From NCBI GenBank assembly GCA_016285335.1, contig JAEEQO010000174.1, positions 1-6,160 of the forward strand: a DNA stretch of 6,160 nucleotides. The letters run 5' to 3'. Position 1 is the first letter of the stretch, and each line of letters begins with the position of its first letter. Below, one piece after another: positions 1 through 6,160 of this stretch. The position numbers were made by a program, and so were the translations under genes. The DNA is from Victivallales bacterium. GTDB lineage: Bacteria; Verrucomicrobiota; Lentisphaeria; Victivallales; UBA1829. Under the pieces are notes generated by a model that was not told where the DNA came from, did not search any database, and saw nothing but the letters and a program-made list of their open reading frames with translations.

Positions 1-10
1 TTTTTTCGGG

Positions 11-72
11 AAAAACAAGTTGAATTTCAACATTTGATTGATAAATAATCCCAAAACCGCGCCGGAAAGCGG
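11..72 (-). terminator. Possible operon terminator region (weak)
   Basis: Beyond the Dus stop codon the sequence becomes AT-rich, with two weak hairpin-plus-T patterns in the minus direction. The first is a 4-bp GC stem (CCGC at 72-69 with GCGG at 60-57, 8-base loop) followed by TTTT. The second is the palindrome GTTGAAATTCAAC (31-19), then TTGTTTTT. Both stems are short, so either intrinsic termination is weak or it occurs further left. The position just after the last gene supports the call more than the structures do. Confidence 0.35.
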
Positions 73-103
73 AAAAAACGGAAATCAGCGTTTCAGTTCG
101 GAT

Positions 104-1093
104 TCACGACCAGCGGGCGCGAAGCGCATCCCATGAGCTCGCCCGTGCCTCGCGGAATTCGTCGGAATCCGCCCCAAACGACATCTTCACGCATTCCAGG
201 AACCAGTTCCGGCCGCGCTTCGTGGCGTCCGTTCCGGCTAGAAGAAGGCGCAGGAATTCGTTTTTTTCCTCGACGGAAACGGGGTTCGCGTCGCCGGACA
301 GGATGCGCCTCACCAGCCACGGGTCGGACAGGAAGCCGCGTCCCGCGGCCACGCCCGCGCATCCGGTCATACGAACCAGCTCATCCGCGCCCGCACAATC
401 CGTCACATCGCCGTTGCCAAAGACCGGTACATGCCCGGCGGCCTCCACGGCTTCCGCGATGCGGCGAAAACGCTCGGAAGAATCGACTGCACCGTAGAAT
501 TCGGCTGCGGTCCGGTAATGGAACACGATCCAGTCCGCCCCGGCGTCGCACACGGCCCGGACGAGCTCCCGCACGGAGTCCGGCGAATCCCATCCGGCGC
601 GGAGTTTCACCGAGACGGAAACATCCTCCGGCACCGCCTCGCGGACCGCCCGCGTGAGTTCGAACAACGTTTCCGGCGACTTCAGCAAATACGCGCCGTT
701 TCCGCTCGCGGTGACGGTCTGGCTCGGGCATGCGAAGTTCAGGTTGATGCCATGGACGCCGTATTCCGCAAATCCCGTCGCGGTCGCAGCCAATGAAGAC
801 GCGTCATGGCCGATGAGCTGGAAGATGAGCGGAAGATCGGGGCGTATGCGGTACGGCGCGAGCTTCCGCAGGATGGCGGCGCGTTTCGGGACCGACACGC
901 CGCCTGTGCTGAAAAAAGGCGTGAACCAACATGGGATCAGGTCAAGTTGTGCGGCGGTTTGCAGGAACGTCCGCGTCATGACCCCTTGCAGCGGAGACAG
1001 GACGGCGCGGCCGGGGAGCTCCAGGCGGCCGGACAGGCGCAGCGGCGCGGAAAAATCGAACGGGCGGCCTTCGGAAGAGACTTGCATCGGCAC
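104..1093 (-). CDS. tRNA-dihydrouridine synthase (Dus family, DusC-like active-site region)
   Basis: This flavoenzyme reduces specific uridines of tRNA to dihydrouridine in the cytoplasm, using FMN and NADPH. Numbered from the GTG at 1093, the 329-residue protein shows the Dus layout. SPLQGVMTR (33-41) is the N-terminal FMN-binding strand. FQLIG (91-95) follows, then NFACPSQTV (119-127) with the predicted catalytic C122 and the GNGAYLLKSPE loop (131-141). VSVKLRAGWDS (160-170) has K163, HYRT (192-195) carries the conserved His and Arg, and GNGDV (226-230) and GRG (251-253) would hold the flavin phosphate. A helical C-terminal domain completes a length normal for the family. The region around 119-170 resembles E. 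coli DusC more than DusB, but the subfamily is uncertain. The start is ambiguous: the GTG lies 3 bp after the deacetylase stop and an ATG lies at 1087, neither with a clear Shine-Dalgarno sequence. It appears to be the last gene of the operon. Confidence 0.92.
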   Translation of the reverse strand: MPMQVSSEGRPFDFSAPLRLSGRLELPGRAVLSPLQGVMTRTFLQTAAQLDLIPCWFTPFFSTGGVSVPKRAAILRKLAPYRIRPDLPLIFQLIGHDASSLAATATGFAEYGVHGINLNFACPSQTVTASGNGAYLLKSPETLFELTRAVREAVPEDVSVSVKLRAGWDSPDSVRELVRAVCDAGADWIVFHYRTAAEFYGAVDSSERFRRIAEAVEAAGHVPVFGNGDVTDCAGADELVRMTGCAGVAAGRGFLSDPWLVRRILSGDANPVSVEEKNEFLRLLLAGTDATKRGRNWFLECVKMSFGADSDEFREARASSWDALRARWS

Positions 1094-1096
1094 GGG

Positions 1097-1897
1097 TCAG
1101 CCGATCCGCACGACTGCGCCGGACGGGATCTCGAACGCTTTTCCGCCGCGGGTCAGCCAGACCGTCCGCGCGGACGGGTTCTGCACGTAGCAGCAGTCGG
1201 CGGTGAAGCGGAGCATGCGGAATGCCTGCATGTAGTCGTAGATCTCCATGTTCGTGGCGTACCACACGTTATCCTTGCCCGCCATCCGGTCGGCGAACCG
1301 CTCTATTACATCCCAGTTGTTGTTGCGGTCGAACTCGAACGAATGCCCCCAGATGTAGCAGACCGTGCCGCGCGGGTAGCGGTTGGCGAGGAAACGGTCG
1401 CCGAGCTCGGCGATGTTTTCGCGGTGGTGGGCGGTCGGGTTCCACTCCAGGAAGTCGTCCGGCAGGCGGAACTGATGCGTGCTGTTCACCGTACGGGAAT
1501 ACAGGATGCCGAGGTCGCGAAGCTGCTGTTTCAGCGCGGTGCTGAACGTGCCGTAGGGGTACGCCATGCCCTTCACCGGGGCGTGCGTGATGGCCTCCAG
1601 CCGTTTCCGGTTCTCCATGATGTCGACGATCACGGCCTCGGGCGGCATCATGTCCTCGAACGCGTGCTCCGCGCCGTGGACTGCGATCTCGTGGCCGTGT
1701 TTCAGGTAGACGTCGTTCACGTCGAACGACGGGAACGTGCCGTCGTGCGGGCCGTTGTCGGCGCAGAAATTGAACGTGCATTTCAGGCCGTGGCCGGAGA
1801 AGATCCCGGCGAGACGGAGATCGGCGTCGAGCGCGTCGTCGTAGCTGAACGTGAGGGCGCGGTCGCGTCCTTCTGGGAAAAGCGGATAGATCATCAT
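1097..1897 (-). CDS. Polysaccharide deacetylase family protein (NodB-like fold)
   Basis: This 266-residue protein belongs to the carbohydrate esterase 4-like group of metal-dependent deacetylases, which remove acetyl groups from N-acetylated sugars. Motif 1 is TFSYDDA (16-22), where D20 is the likely catalytic base and D21 a metal ligand; the more usual form ends in DDG. Motif 2 is HGAEH (74-78), giving the two metal-binding histidines. Motif 3 is AYPYGT (112-117), lacking the arginine of the classic RxPYG form. A later GHSFEFD (184-190) may supply the last active-site histidine. The final ~35 residues look like a short beta-strand appendage. No signal peptide or membrane helix is visible, so the protein appears cytoplasmic, unlike peptidoglycan or chitin deacetylases. 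The start at 1897 forms an ATGA overlap with the preceding stop; a second ATG follows immediately at 1894. The fold is well supported, but the substrate is unknown and activity is not assured. Confidence 0.88.
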   Translation of the reverse strand: MMIYPLFPEGRDRALTFSYDDALDADLRLAGIFSGHGLKCTFNFCADNGPHDGTFPSFDVNDVYLKHGHEIAVHGAEHAFEDMMPPEAVIVDIMENRKRLEAITHAPVKGMAYPYGTFSTALKQQLRDLGILYSRTVNSTHQFRLPDDFLEWNPTAHHRENIAELGDRFLANRYPRGTVCYIWGHSFEFDRNNNWDVIERFADRMAGKDNVWYATNMEIYDYMQAFRMLRFTADCCYVQNPSARTVWLTRGGKAFEIPSGAVVRIG

Positions 1898-3519
1898 TGC
1901 CCGGCGGCCTCCTGACCCGCCCCGGAAGCGGCTGCCTCAGCGGCGGCCTGTTCCTGTTTCTTCAAGTCCTCCTCCAGTTCGGCACGGAGCCGGTTCGCGA
2001 TCTCCGGAGGATAGTTTTCGATGATCGCCTGCGCGGTCCTGGACTTCATTTCGTTGAACGGCGGGAGCGACACGCGGTCGTAGCCTTCATGCTGTTTCTG
2101 GTAGGCGTTGTAGACGCGGAGCGCGAGCGCCAGATGGTCCGCGGCGGCGTCGCGGTCGCCGTAGCCGATGAGCAGGCAGGACGTGAAGAGCAGGCCTTCC
2201 AGCTCGTTTCCGATCTGCTTGAAGTCGCTGCTGACGATGTCGTCCTCCCATTCATTGAGCACGAACTGGTCGAGCGTCATCTTTTTGGAATTGCCGTTTT
2301 TCGTGTCGGTGCGAAGCTCCTGGTAGAGCTTCGCCGCCTGTTCCTTCTGCGAGTACGTGTACAGCGTCACGACGGCGTCGATCAGGAAGTTTTCGTACAG
2401 CGCCTCGAACGGCCCGTGGGCGTATTCCTGCGAGGTCAGGACCTCCTTGTAGAGCTCGCGGGCGGCATCGATCACGCCCGTGTTCGGCACCAGCAGGAAG
2501 AAATCGCTGATCTCGTTTTCCTTCGGCAGCAGCATGCGCCCGTAGTTGAACGACGCGACGAGCGACTGGAGCGTCAGGCGTGCGAGCGGCAGGCTCTTGC
2601 CGGGGCTGTGCTCCTGCCCGACGTATGCCCAGTAAATGCCGTAGGATTCGGGCAGCAGCCAGTCGAGCCCGCCGTAGCGCTTGTCAACGGCGAGGATCGT
2701 CTCCGGGTCCACGTTCCATTCCTTCTTCAGCCATTTGCGGCGGAAATAGTAATCCAGCACGGCTGCGTCCTCCGGCGTCAGCTTTTCCTTCAGCTCCTTC
2801 GGCAGGCCGCCGTTCATCTGGAACTCGCCGAACAGGCGCGCCAGGTCGCCCTGGTTGTACTCCATGATCGCGGTCCAGGCGGGATGCCCGGCAGGGAACA
2901 TTTCGAGAAGCGCCTCCTCGGTGGCGGGCGAAGCGGCCCACGCCTCCCAGTCGGGGTAATGCTTGCCGTAGATGAAGATCAGCTGGCGCGCCATGGTCTC
3001 CTTGTAGTACCGCTGGGCGTCGTCAAGCACGTTTCCGAGCTTGTGCTGGTAGATCCAGGCGAGCTCGTGGTAGACGTTCGGGTCGTTCGGGTTCATGGTC
3101 ACGGCGTCCTGCATCAGCTGGATGCCGCGGCGGACCCAGCGCCAGCGGTCCTCCGGACGCTTGCAAGCCACGGAAACATTGTACGCCATGTTCCACCCCA
3201 TGTGGGAGGCGGCGGTGGAGAATTTCGGCTGAAGCTTCAGGATCCAGTCGGAGAGCTGCACCAGCTCGTAGTATTTGCCCTTCTGCTGCAGGTCGCCCGC
3301 GCGTATCCACAGGATGTCCGCGATGAGACCGCGGAATCCGCCGAGCGCCATCGTGGAGAACGCCACGACCGGCGGCGTGCCTTCGGCGGCGAAATTCTCG
3401 TCGACAAGGTTGTCCTCCTTCACGATCGCATCCATGCGCTTCTGCACGAACACGTTCGCGACGAGCAGGACCAGCGTTCCGGCGAGCAGGGCGAAAAACA
3501 ATGTGAATCGGTTCTTCAT
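1894..3519 (-). CDS. Membrane-anchored TPR-like helical-repeat protein of unknown function
   Basis: This protein of about 541 residues starts with a short basic N terminus (MKNR) and a hydrophobic helix (about 5-25), followed by a long soluble region. It is therefore probably anchored in the inner membrane, or exported, with its bulk outside the cytoplasm. The ATG at 3519 is chosen because AGGAG lies 7 bases upstream; an in-frame start at 3555 would overlap the permease and add 12 residues lacking signal character. A distinctive stretch at about 58-100 (ALGGFRGLIADILWIRAGD, then KYYELVQLSDWILKLQPKF) leads into helical segments with TPR-like spacing, such as GIQLMQDAVTMNPNDPNVYHE (132-152, written here in part as a landmark) and AWIYQHKLG. 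More helical pairs follow, and the C terminus is a low-complexity Glu/Gln/Ala tail. I recall similar anchored proteins beside ABC transporter genes in PVC bacteria, but no function. Its place directly after the transporter pair suggests an accessory or substrate-binding subunit; this is inference. Confidence 0.85.
   Translation of the reverse strand: MKNRFTLFFALLAGTLVLLVANVFVQKRMDAIVKEDNLVDENFAAEGTPPVVAFSTMALGGFRGLIADILWIRAGDLQQKGKYYELVQLSDWILKLQPKFSTAASHMGWNMAYNVSVACKRPEDRWRWVRRGIQLMQDAVTMNPNDPNVYHELAWIYQHKLGNVLDDAQRYYKETMARQLIFIYGKHYPDWEAWAASPATEEALLEMFPAGHPAWTAIMEYNQGDLARLFGEFQMNGGLPKELKEKLTPEDAAVLDYYFRRKWLKKEWNVDPETILAVDKRYGGLDWLLPESYGIYWAYVGQEHSPGKSLPLARLTLQSLVASFNYGRMLLPKENEISDFFLLVPNTGVIDAARELYKEVLTSQEYAHGPFEALYENFLIDAVVTLYTYSQKEQAAKLYQELRTDTKNGNSKKMTLDQFVLNEWEDDIVSSDFKQIGNELEGLLFTSCLLIGYGDRDAAADHLALALRVYNAYQKQHEGYDRVSLPPFNEMKSRTAQAIIENYPPEIANRLRAELEEDLKKQEQAAAEAAASGAGQEAAGQ
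1908..1913 (-). promoter_or_regulatory. Ribosome binding site of the deacetylase gene
   Basis: AGGAGG on the minus strand lies inside the last codons of the TPR-like gene, 10 bases before the ATG at 1897 and 13 before the second ATG at 1894. The spacing favours the first ATG, the one overlapping the upstream stop codon as ATGA. Confidence 0.7.
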
Positions 3520-3526
3520 TGTCCGG

Positions 3527-3531
3527 CTCCT
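3527..3531 (-). promoter_or_regulatory. Ribosome binding site of the TPR-like gene
   Basis: AGGAG on the minus strand lies 7 bases before the ATG at 3519 and overlaps the permease TAG stop (3532-3530), forming TAGGAG. It decides the start of the TPR-like protein at 3519 and implies that ribosomes finishing the permease sit on the next initiation site. Confidence 0.8.
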
Positions 3532-4963
3532 ATCCGCGTTTCGACACCAGCGCAAGTTCGCGGCGCGTGTAGATCCATGCCCCGAACAGGAACACGGGGA
3601 GCATCCGCAGCACGAAATCCTTCGCGAACAGCATCCCGATGAACGGGAAACTCACCAGTTCGCCGTTCGCCAGATGCCCCGTCACGAAGAAATCCTGAAG
3701 CGGCACGATCAGGTTCAGCAGCAGGTCGCCGAACCGGTAGCCGAAGGTCCCGGTGTATTCCGCCTGAAAGTCCAGAGCGTCCGGGATCGAGGTCACCATG
3801 TAGTTCGCCAGTCCGCCCACCAACATGTACGCCGCGGAGAAGAAGATCGCGATCGGCAGAGACATGCACGCGGCGACCGCCGACGCGAGCAGCGTGACGG
3901 AGAGGATGCCGATCGCCAGCACCAGGATCGCACGGCAGTAGTTGGAGAAGAACCCGGCCTCGCGGATCAGCAGGAACGGCCCCTTGCCCTCCTCGAAGTT
4001 CAGTTCCGCCGTGTTTTTATCCTTGTTCAGGAACCCGACCTCGGCCTTGCCGTCGTAGATGAAGTACGAATTGCGGATCGGCACGGGCATTTCATTCTGC
4101 GCCGAGGTGAGGATGTCCTCCTCCGGCAGCGCCATCAGATCGGACACCACGGTCTCGCCGCCCAGGTCGTCCTTCCGGACGTAATTCGCGGCGAAGATCC
4201 AGTGCCCGCGCACGGAATTCTGGTCCTGCGTGTAATACCGGTTCACATAGACCGTGTAGCGCAGGAAGACGATGTCGTCGTCGGTCAGGTCCTTCGGCAG
4301 CCCCTCGAACTGCCAGTAGACGGATTCGCCCTCGCTCGTCAGGCCGTAGGTCGCGATCATCTCCTTGCGGAGCTCCAGGAACGCCTCCTGCCGCGTCTGG
4401 TCGTCCATGTACTGCGACACGTTCTGGCCGTGCTCCTGCGCGTCCTTGATGCGGCGGTCGAGCTCCGCCTGCGCGAGAGCATTGAAATCCGGCCGGACCG
4501 GACTGTAGAGCGCGCGGGCGGTCAGGACCTGTTCATTGAGCAGCAGACGGTCCTGTTCGGAAAATTCCGAGGACGCCAGGCGGAACGACAGAAAGAGATA
4601 GAACGCCGTCGCGGCGATCAGCAGGAGAAACAGGTGGATCAGCACCACGCCAGTGTATTTGCCGAGCAGGACCACCGCCCGGTGAACCGGCTTCACCACG
4701 ATCATGTGGATCTGCGCCGATTCGACGTCCGAACTGACCTCCGAACACGCCAGCCACACGGACGACAGGCACAGGATGAACCCGGCGAACCCGATGCAGT
4801 ATTGCAGGAAGATCTGCACGTCGCCCTTCGGCGTGCCATCGCCCATCAGGGTGAACGGCAGCAGGAAGACGCTCAGGAGCAGCAGGATCAGCAGCAGCCG
4901 GAAGATGTGCGACCGGACGGCCGATCGGATCGTCAGCTTCACTATGGCAAGAAACGCGGTCAT
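3530..4963 (-). CDS. ABC-2-type transporter permease with large extracytoplasmic insertion
   Basis: This 477-residue inner-membrane protein is the likely partner of the adjacent ATPase. Hydrophobic segments at about residues 22-40, 53-73, 104-126, 343-367, 371-391 and 449-466 give six predicted membrane helices. The cytoplasmic loop after helix 2, with SSDVES and VVKPVHR (about 77-95), resembles the region of ABC-2 permeases that contacts the ATPase. Between helices 3 and 4 lies a polar domain of about 213 residues (128-340), placed outside the cytoplasm by helix count. The Arg/Lys-rich C terminus (YTRRELALVSKRG) fits an inside location. The ATG at 4963 lies 6 bp after the ATPase stop with no strong Shine-Dalgarno sequence at normal spacing, which suggests translational coupling. 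The permease stop codon overlaps the ribosome binding site of the next gene. The ABC-2 assignment rests on topology and neighbourhood more than on a signature motif. The substrate could be a lipid, polysaccharide, protein or drug. Confidence 0.85.
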   Translation of the reverse strand: MTAFLAIVKLTIRSAVRSHIFRLLLILLLLSVFLLPFTLMGDGTPKGDVQIFLQYCIGFAGFILCLSSVWLACSEVSSDVESAQIHMIVVKPVHRAVVLLGKYTGVVLIHLFLLLIAATAFYLFLSFRLASSEFSEQDRLLLNEQVLTARALYSPVRPDFNALAQAELDRRIKDAQEHGQNVSQYMDDQTRQEAFLELRKEMIATYGLTSEGESVYWQFEGLPKDLTDDDIVFLRYTVYVNRYYTQDQNSVRGHWIFAANYVRKDDLGGETVVSDLMALPEEDILTSAQNEMPVPIRNSYFIYDGKAEVGFLNKDKNTAELNFEEGKGPFLLIREAGFFSNYCRAILVLAIGILSVTLLASAVAACMSLPIAIFFSAAYMLVGGLANYMVTSIPDALDFQAEYTGTFGYRFGDLLLNLIVPLQDFFVTGHLANGELVSFPFIGMLFAKDFVLRMLPVFLFGAWIYTRRELALVSKRG

Positions 4964-4969
4964 CGTGCG

Positions 4970-6154
4970 TCAGTCTTTCTTTCCGCCCGGGTTCGTCAGC
5001 AGGTCTTTGAGCTTGCGGTTCGCCTCCGACATCTTCGCCTCGATCTCCTCCCGTTCCTGGCGGGACTTCTCCTCTTCGGGGGCGGGAGCGGCTTTCTGAA
5101 GCTGGGCGAACAGCTCGTCCTGGCGCTTTTTCGCGGCCTCTTCGGCGGCCTTCGCGGCGTCGGCTTCCATCTTCTTCGCAAGCGTCTGCGCGGGCGTCTC
5201 CTCCTCGCGGGTGAGCGAGTCGAGCACCGCCTTCGCGTCCTGCGCCTTGTCGCCGGTGAGGTACTCGGCAATGGCGCCGCCGGAACGGGAGCCGGATGTT
5301 TCGAGGCTTTCCTTCTTCGCCTCGTTCACGAGGTCCACGAAGAAATCCTCCAGCGACATGTGCGGATGGTCCACGGTCATTTCGCCGTCCGGGACGCTCT
5401 CGCGGACGATCGCCCGGATGCGTTCCAGGGCGTCCTCCGGCAGACGCGGCACGGTAATGGTGTCGCTGGCACGGATGGTGAGCAGGTCCTCCATGCCGCC
5501 GTTGGCGCGGATGCGGCCGCCGTACAGTACGATGATGCGGTCGCAGACTTCCTCCACGTCGCTCAGCAGATGGCTCGTCACGATCACGGTCTTGCCGCGT
5601 TTCTTCAGCAGCTTGATGAGGTCCTTCACCTCGCGGCAGCCGAGCGGGTCGAGCCCGGACGTCGGCTCGTCGAGGATCAGGAACGCCGGGTCGTTGATCA
5701 TGGCCTGGGCCAGTCCGATGCGGCGCGCCATGCCCTTCGAGAACTCGCCGACGGGACGGTTGCGGGCGTGGGCGAGCCCGACCATGTCGAGCAGCTGGTC
5801 GCACCGCCGGGTGCGTTCCTCTTTCGAGAGCCCGAACAGCGACGCGAAGAAATCCAGCGTCTCGAACGCGGTCAGGTATTTATACAGGTATGTTTCCTCG
5901 GGCAGATACCCGATGAGCTTCTTGTTCTCGACGTCGCGGGGCGACTTGCCGAACACGGTCAGGCGACCGCCGGTTGGATACAGCAGCCCCAGCAGCATCT
6001 TCACGGTCGTGGACTTGCCGGACCCGTTGGGACCGAGCAGGCCGACCACTTCGCCCTCGCGGACCTCGAAGTCGATGTCGTTGACGGCCTTCGCCTTCGG
6101 GCGGTTCCAGAAGTCGCGGAAGACCTTCGTCAGGCCGACCGCGCTCACCACCAC
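4970..6154 (-). CDS. ABC-2-type transporter ATP-binding protein with long C-terminal tail (5' end possibly beyond window)
   Basis: This is the cytoplasmic ATPase that would power the permease encoded just downstream. Numbering from the GTG at 6154, the nucleotide-binding domain spans about residues 3-225. It has Walker A GPNGSGKST (41-49), a glutamate (E86, in YLPEE) where many ABC proteins have the Q-loop glutamine, a degenerate signature EFSKGMARR (137-145) in place of LSGGQ, Walker B LILDEP (159-164), a D-loop SGLD and switch histidine H195. The YLPE and SKGM variants are common in ATPases of ABC-2 exporters. The sequence SLEDFFVDLV (about 267-276) is where such proteins normally end, but here a Lys/Glu/Ala-rich, probably coiled-coil tail of about 119 residues follows. 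The start is uncertain: three GTG codons stand in a row and the frame stays open to the window edge, so the true start may lie upstream. The stop is 6 bp before the permease ATG. The family is clear; the transported substrate is not. Confidence 0.95.
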   Translation of the reverse strand: MVVSAVGLTKVFRDFWNRPKAKAVNDIDFEVREGEVVGLLGPNGSGKSTTVKMLLGLLYPTGGRLTVFGKSPRDVENKKLIGYLPEETYLYKYLTAFETLDFFASLFGLSKEERTRRCDQLLDMVGLAHARNRPVGEFSKGMARRIGLAQAMINDPAFLILDEPTSGLDPLGCREVKDLIKLLKKRGKTVIVTSHLLSDVEEVCDRIIVLYGGRIRANGGMEDLLTIRASDTITVPRLPEDALERIRAIVRESVPDGEMTVDHPHMSLEDFFVDLVNEAKKESLETSGSRSGGAIAEYLTGDKAQDAKAVLDSLTREEETPAQTLAKKMEADAAKAAEEAAKKRQDELFAQLQKAAPAPEEEKSRQEREEIEAKMSEANRKLKDLLTNPGGKKD

Positions 6155-6160
6155 GGGACG

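Noticed and set aside
1..15. Inverted repeat TTTTTC-GG-GAAAAA at the window's left edge.
   Set aside because: The stem is nearly all A/T with a loop too short to form fully, and the context to the left is missing, so neither a terminator nor an operator can be supported.
20..49. Promoter-like spacing on the plus strand: TTGAAT, 16 bases, then TAAATA.
   Set aside because: In an AT-rich stretch such matches arise easily, and no plus-strand gene follows; it would point into the antisense of the Dus gene.
806..1915. A 369-codon plus-strand open frame spanning the deacetylase and part of the Dus gene.
   Set aside because: It runs antisense across two genes with clear family motifs, its composition is that of a GC-rich shadow frame, and no domain is recognisable.
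1897..3642. A 581-codon open frame on the plus strand lying antisense to almost the whole TPR-like gene.
   Set aside because: Its codon boundaries coincide with those of the minus-strand gene, the phase in which GC-rich genes commonly lack antisense stops. The translation is rich in Val, Arg, His, Glu and Leu, with no recognisable domain, while the minus strand gives a coherent anchored helical protein.
5085..5175. Apparent repetition of GCGGCCT/TTCGCGGC-like units in the ATPase tail region.
   Set aside because: It follows from the Ala/Lys/Glu-rich coding sequence (GCC, GCG, AAG codons) and has no regular unit length, so it is not a separate repeat array.
4533..5804. A 423-codon minus-strand open frame overlapping the ATPase and permease in another frame.
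   Set aside because: Its translation is dominated by Arg, Pro, Gly and Ala without domain structure, while the alternative frames encode a textbook ABC ATPase and a membrane permease.

Overview
The window is one tightly packed run of five genes, all on the minus strand, filling positions 104 to the right edge. Gaps are 10 bp or less and one junction is a 4-bp stop/start overlap, so this is very probably a single operon transcribed from right to left, with its promoter beyond position 6160. The first ~100 bases are AT-rich, carry no gene, and probably hold the transcription end. The coding part is GC-rich. The protein style resembles the Planctomycetes-Verrucomicrobia-Lentisphaerae (PVC) group, perhaps Lentisphaerota, Kiritimatiellota or a relative. 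That placement is an impression from protein character, not something the sequence proves.

In transcription order (right to left): (1) an ABC-type ATPase, possibly cut at its 5' end by the window edge, with an unusual charged, alanine-rich tail of about 120 residues; (2) an ABC-2-type permease with six predicted membrane segments and an extracytoplasmic insertion of about 210 residues; (3) a membrane-anchored, helical TPR-like protein of about 541 residues without a well-defined function; (4) a polysaccharide-deacetylase-fold protein with variant motifs and no signal peptide; (5) a tRNA-dihydrouridine synthase of the Dus family.

The first three look like one functional unit: an ABC transporter acting at the inner membrane, with a third, externally facing helical-repeat partner. 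It is comparable in logic to ATPase/permease/accessory export systems such as the gliding-motility Gld transporter, but with different parts. The deacetylase could act on a carbohydrate linked to this export or envelope process, though its apparent cytoplasmic location leaves that open. The Dus enzyme is a housekeeping tRNA-modification gene that appears to ride at the end of the operon. No tRNA, rRNA, CRISPR array, insertion sequence or other mobile element was seen. The most interesting material is the transporter/TPR module, whose substrate cannot be read from the sequence.
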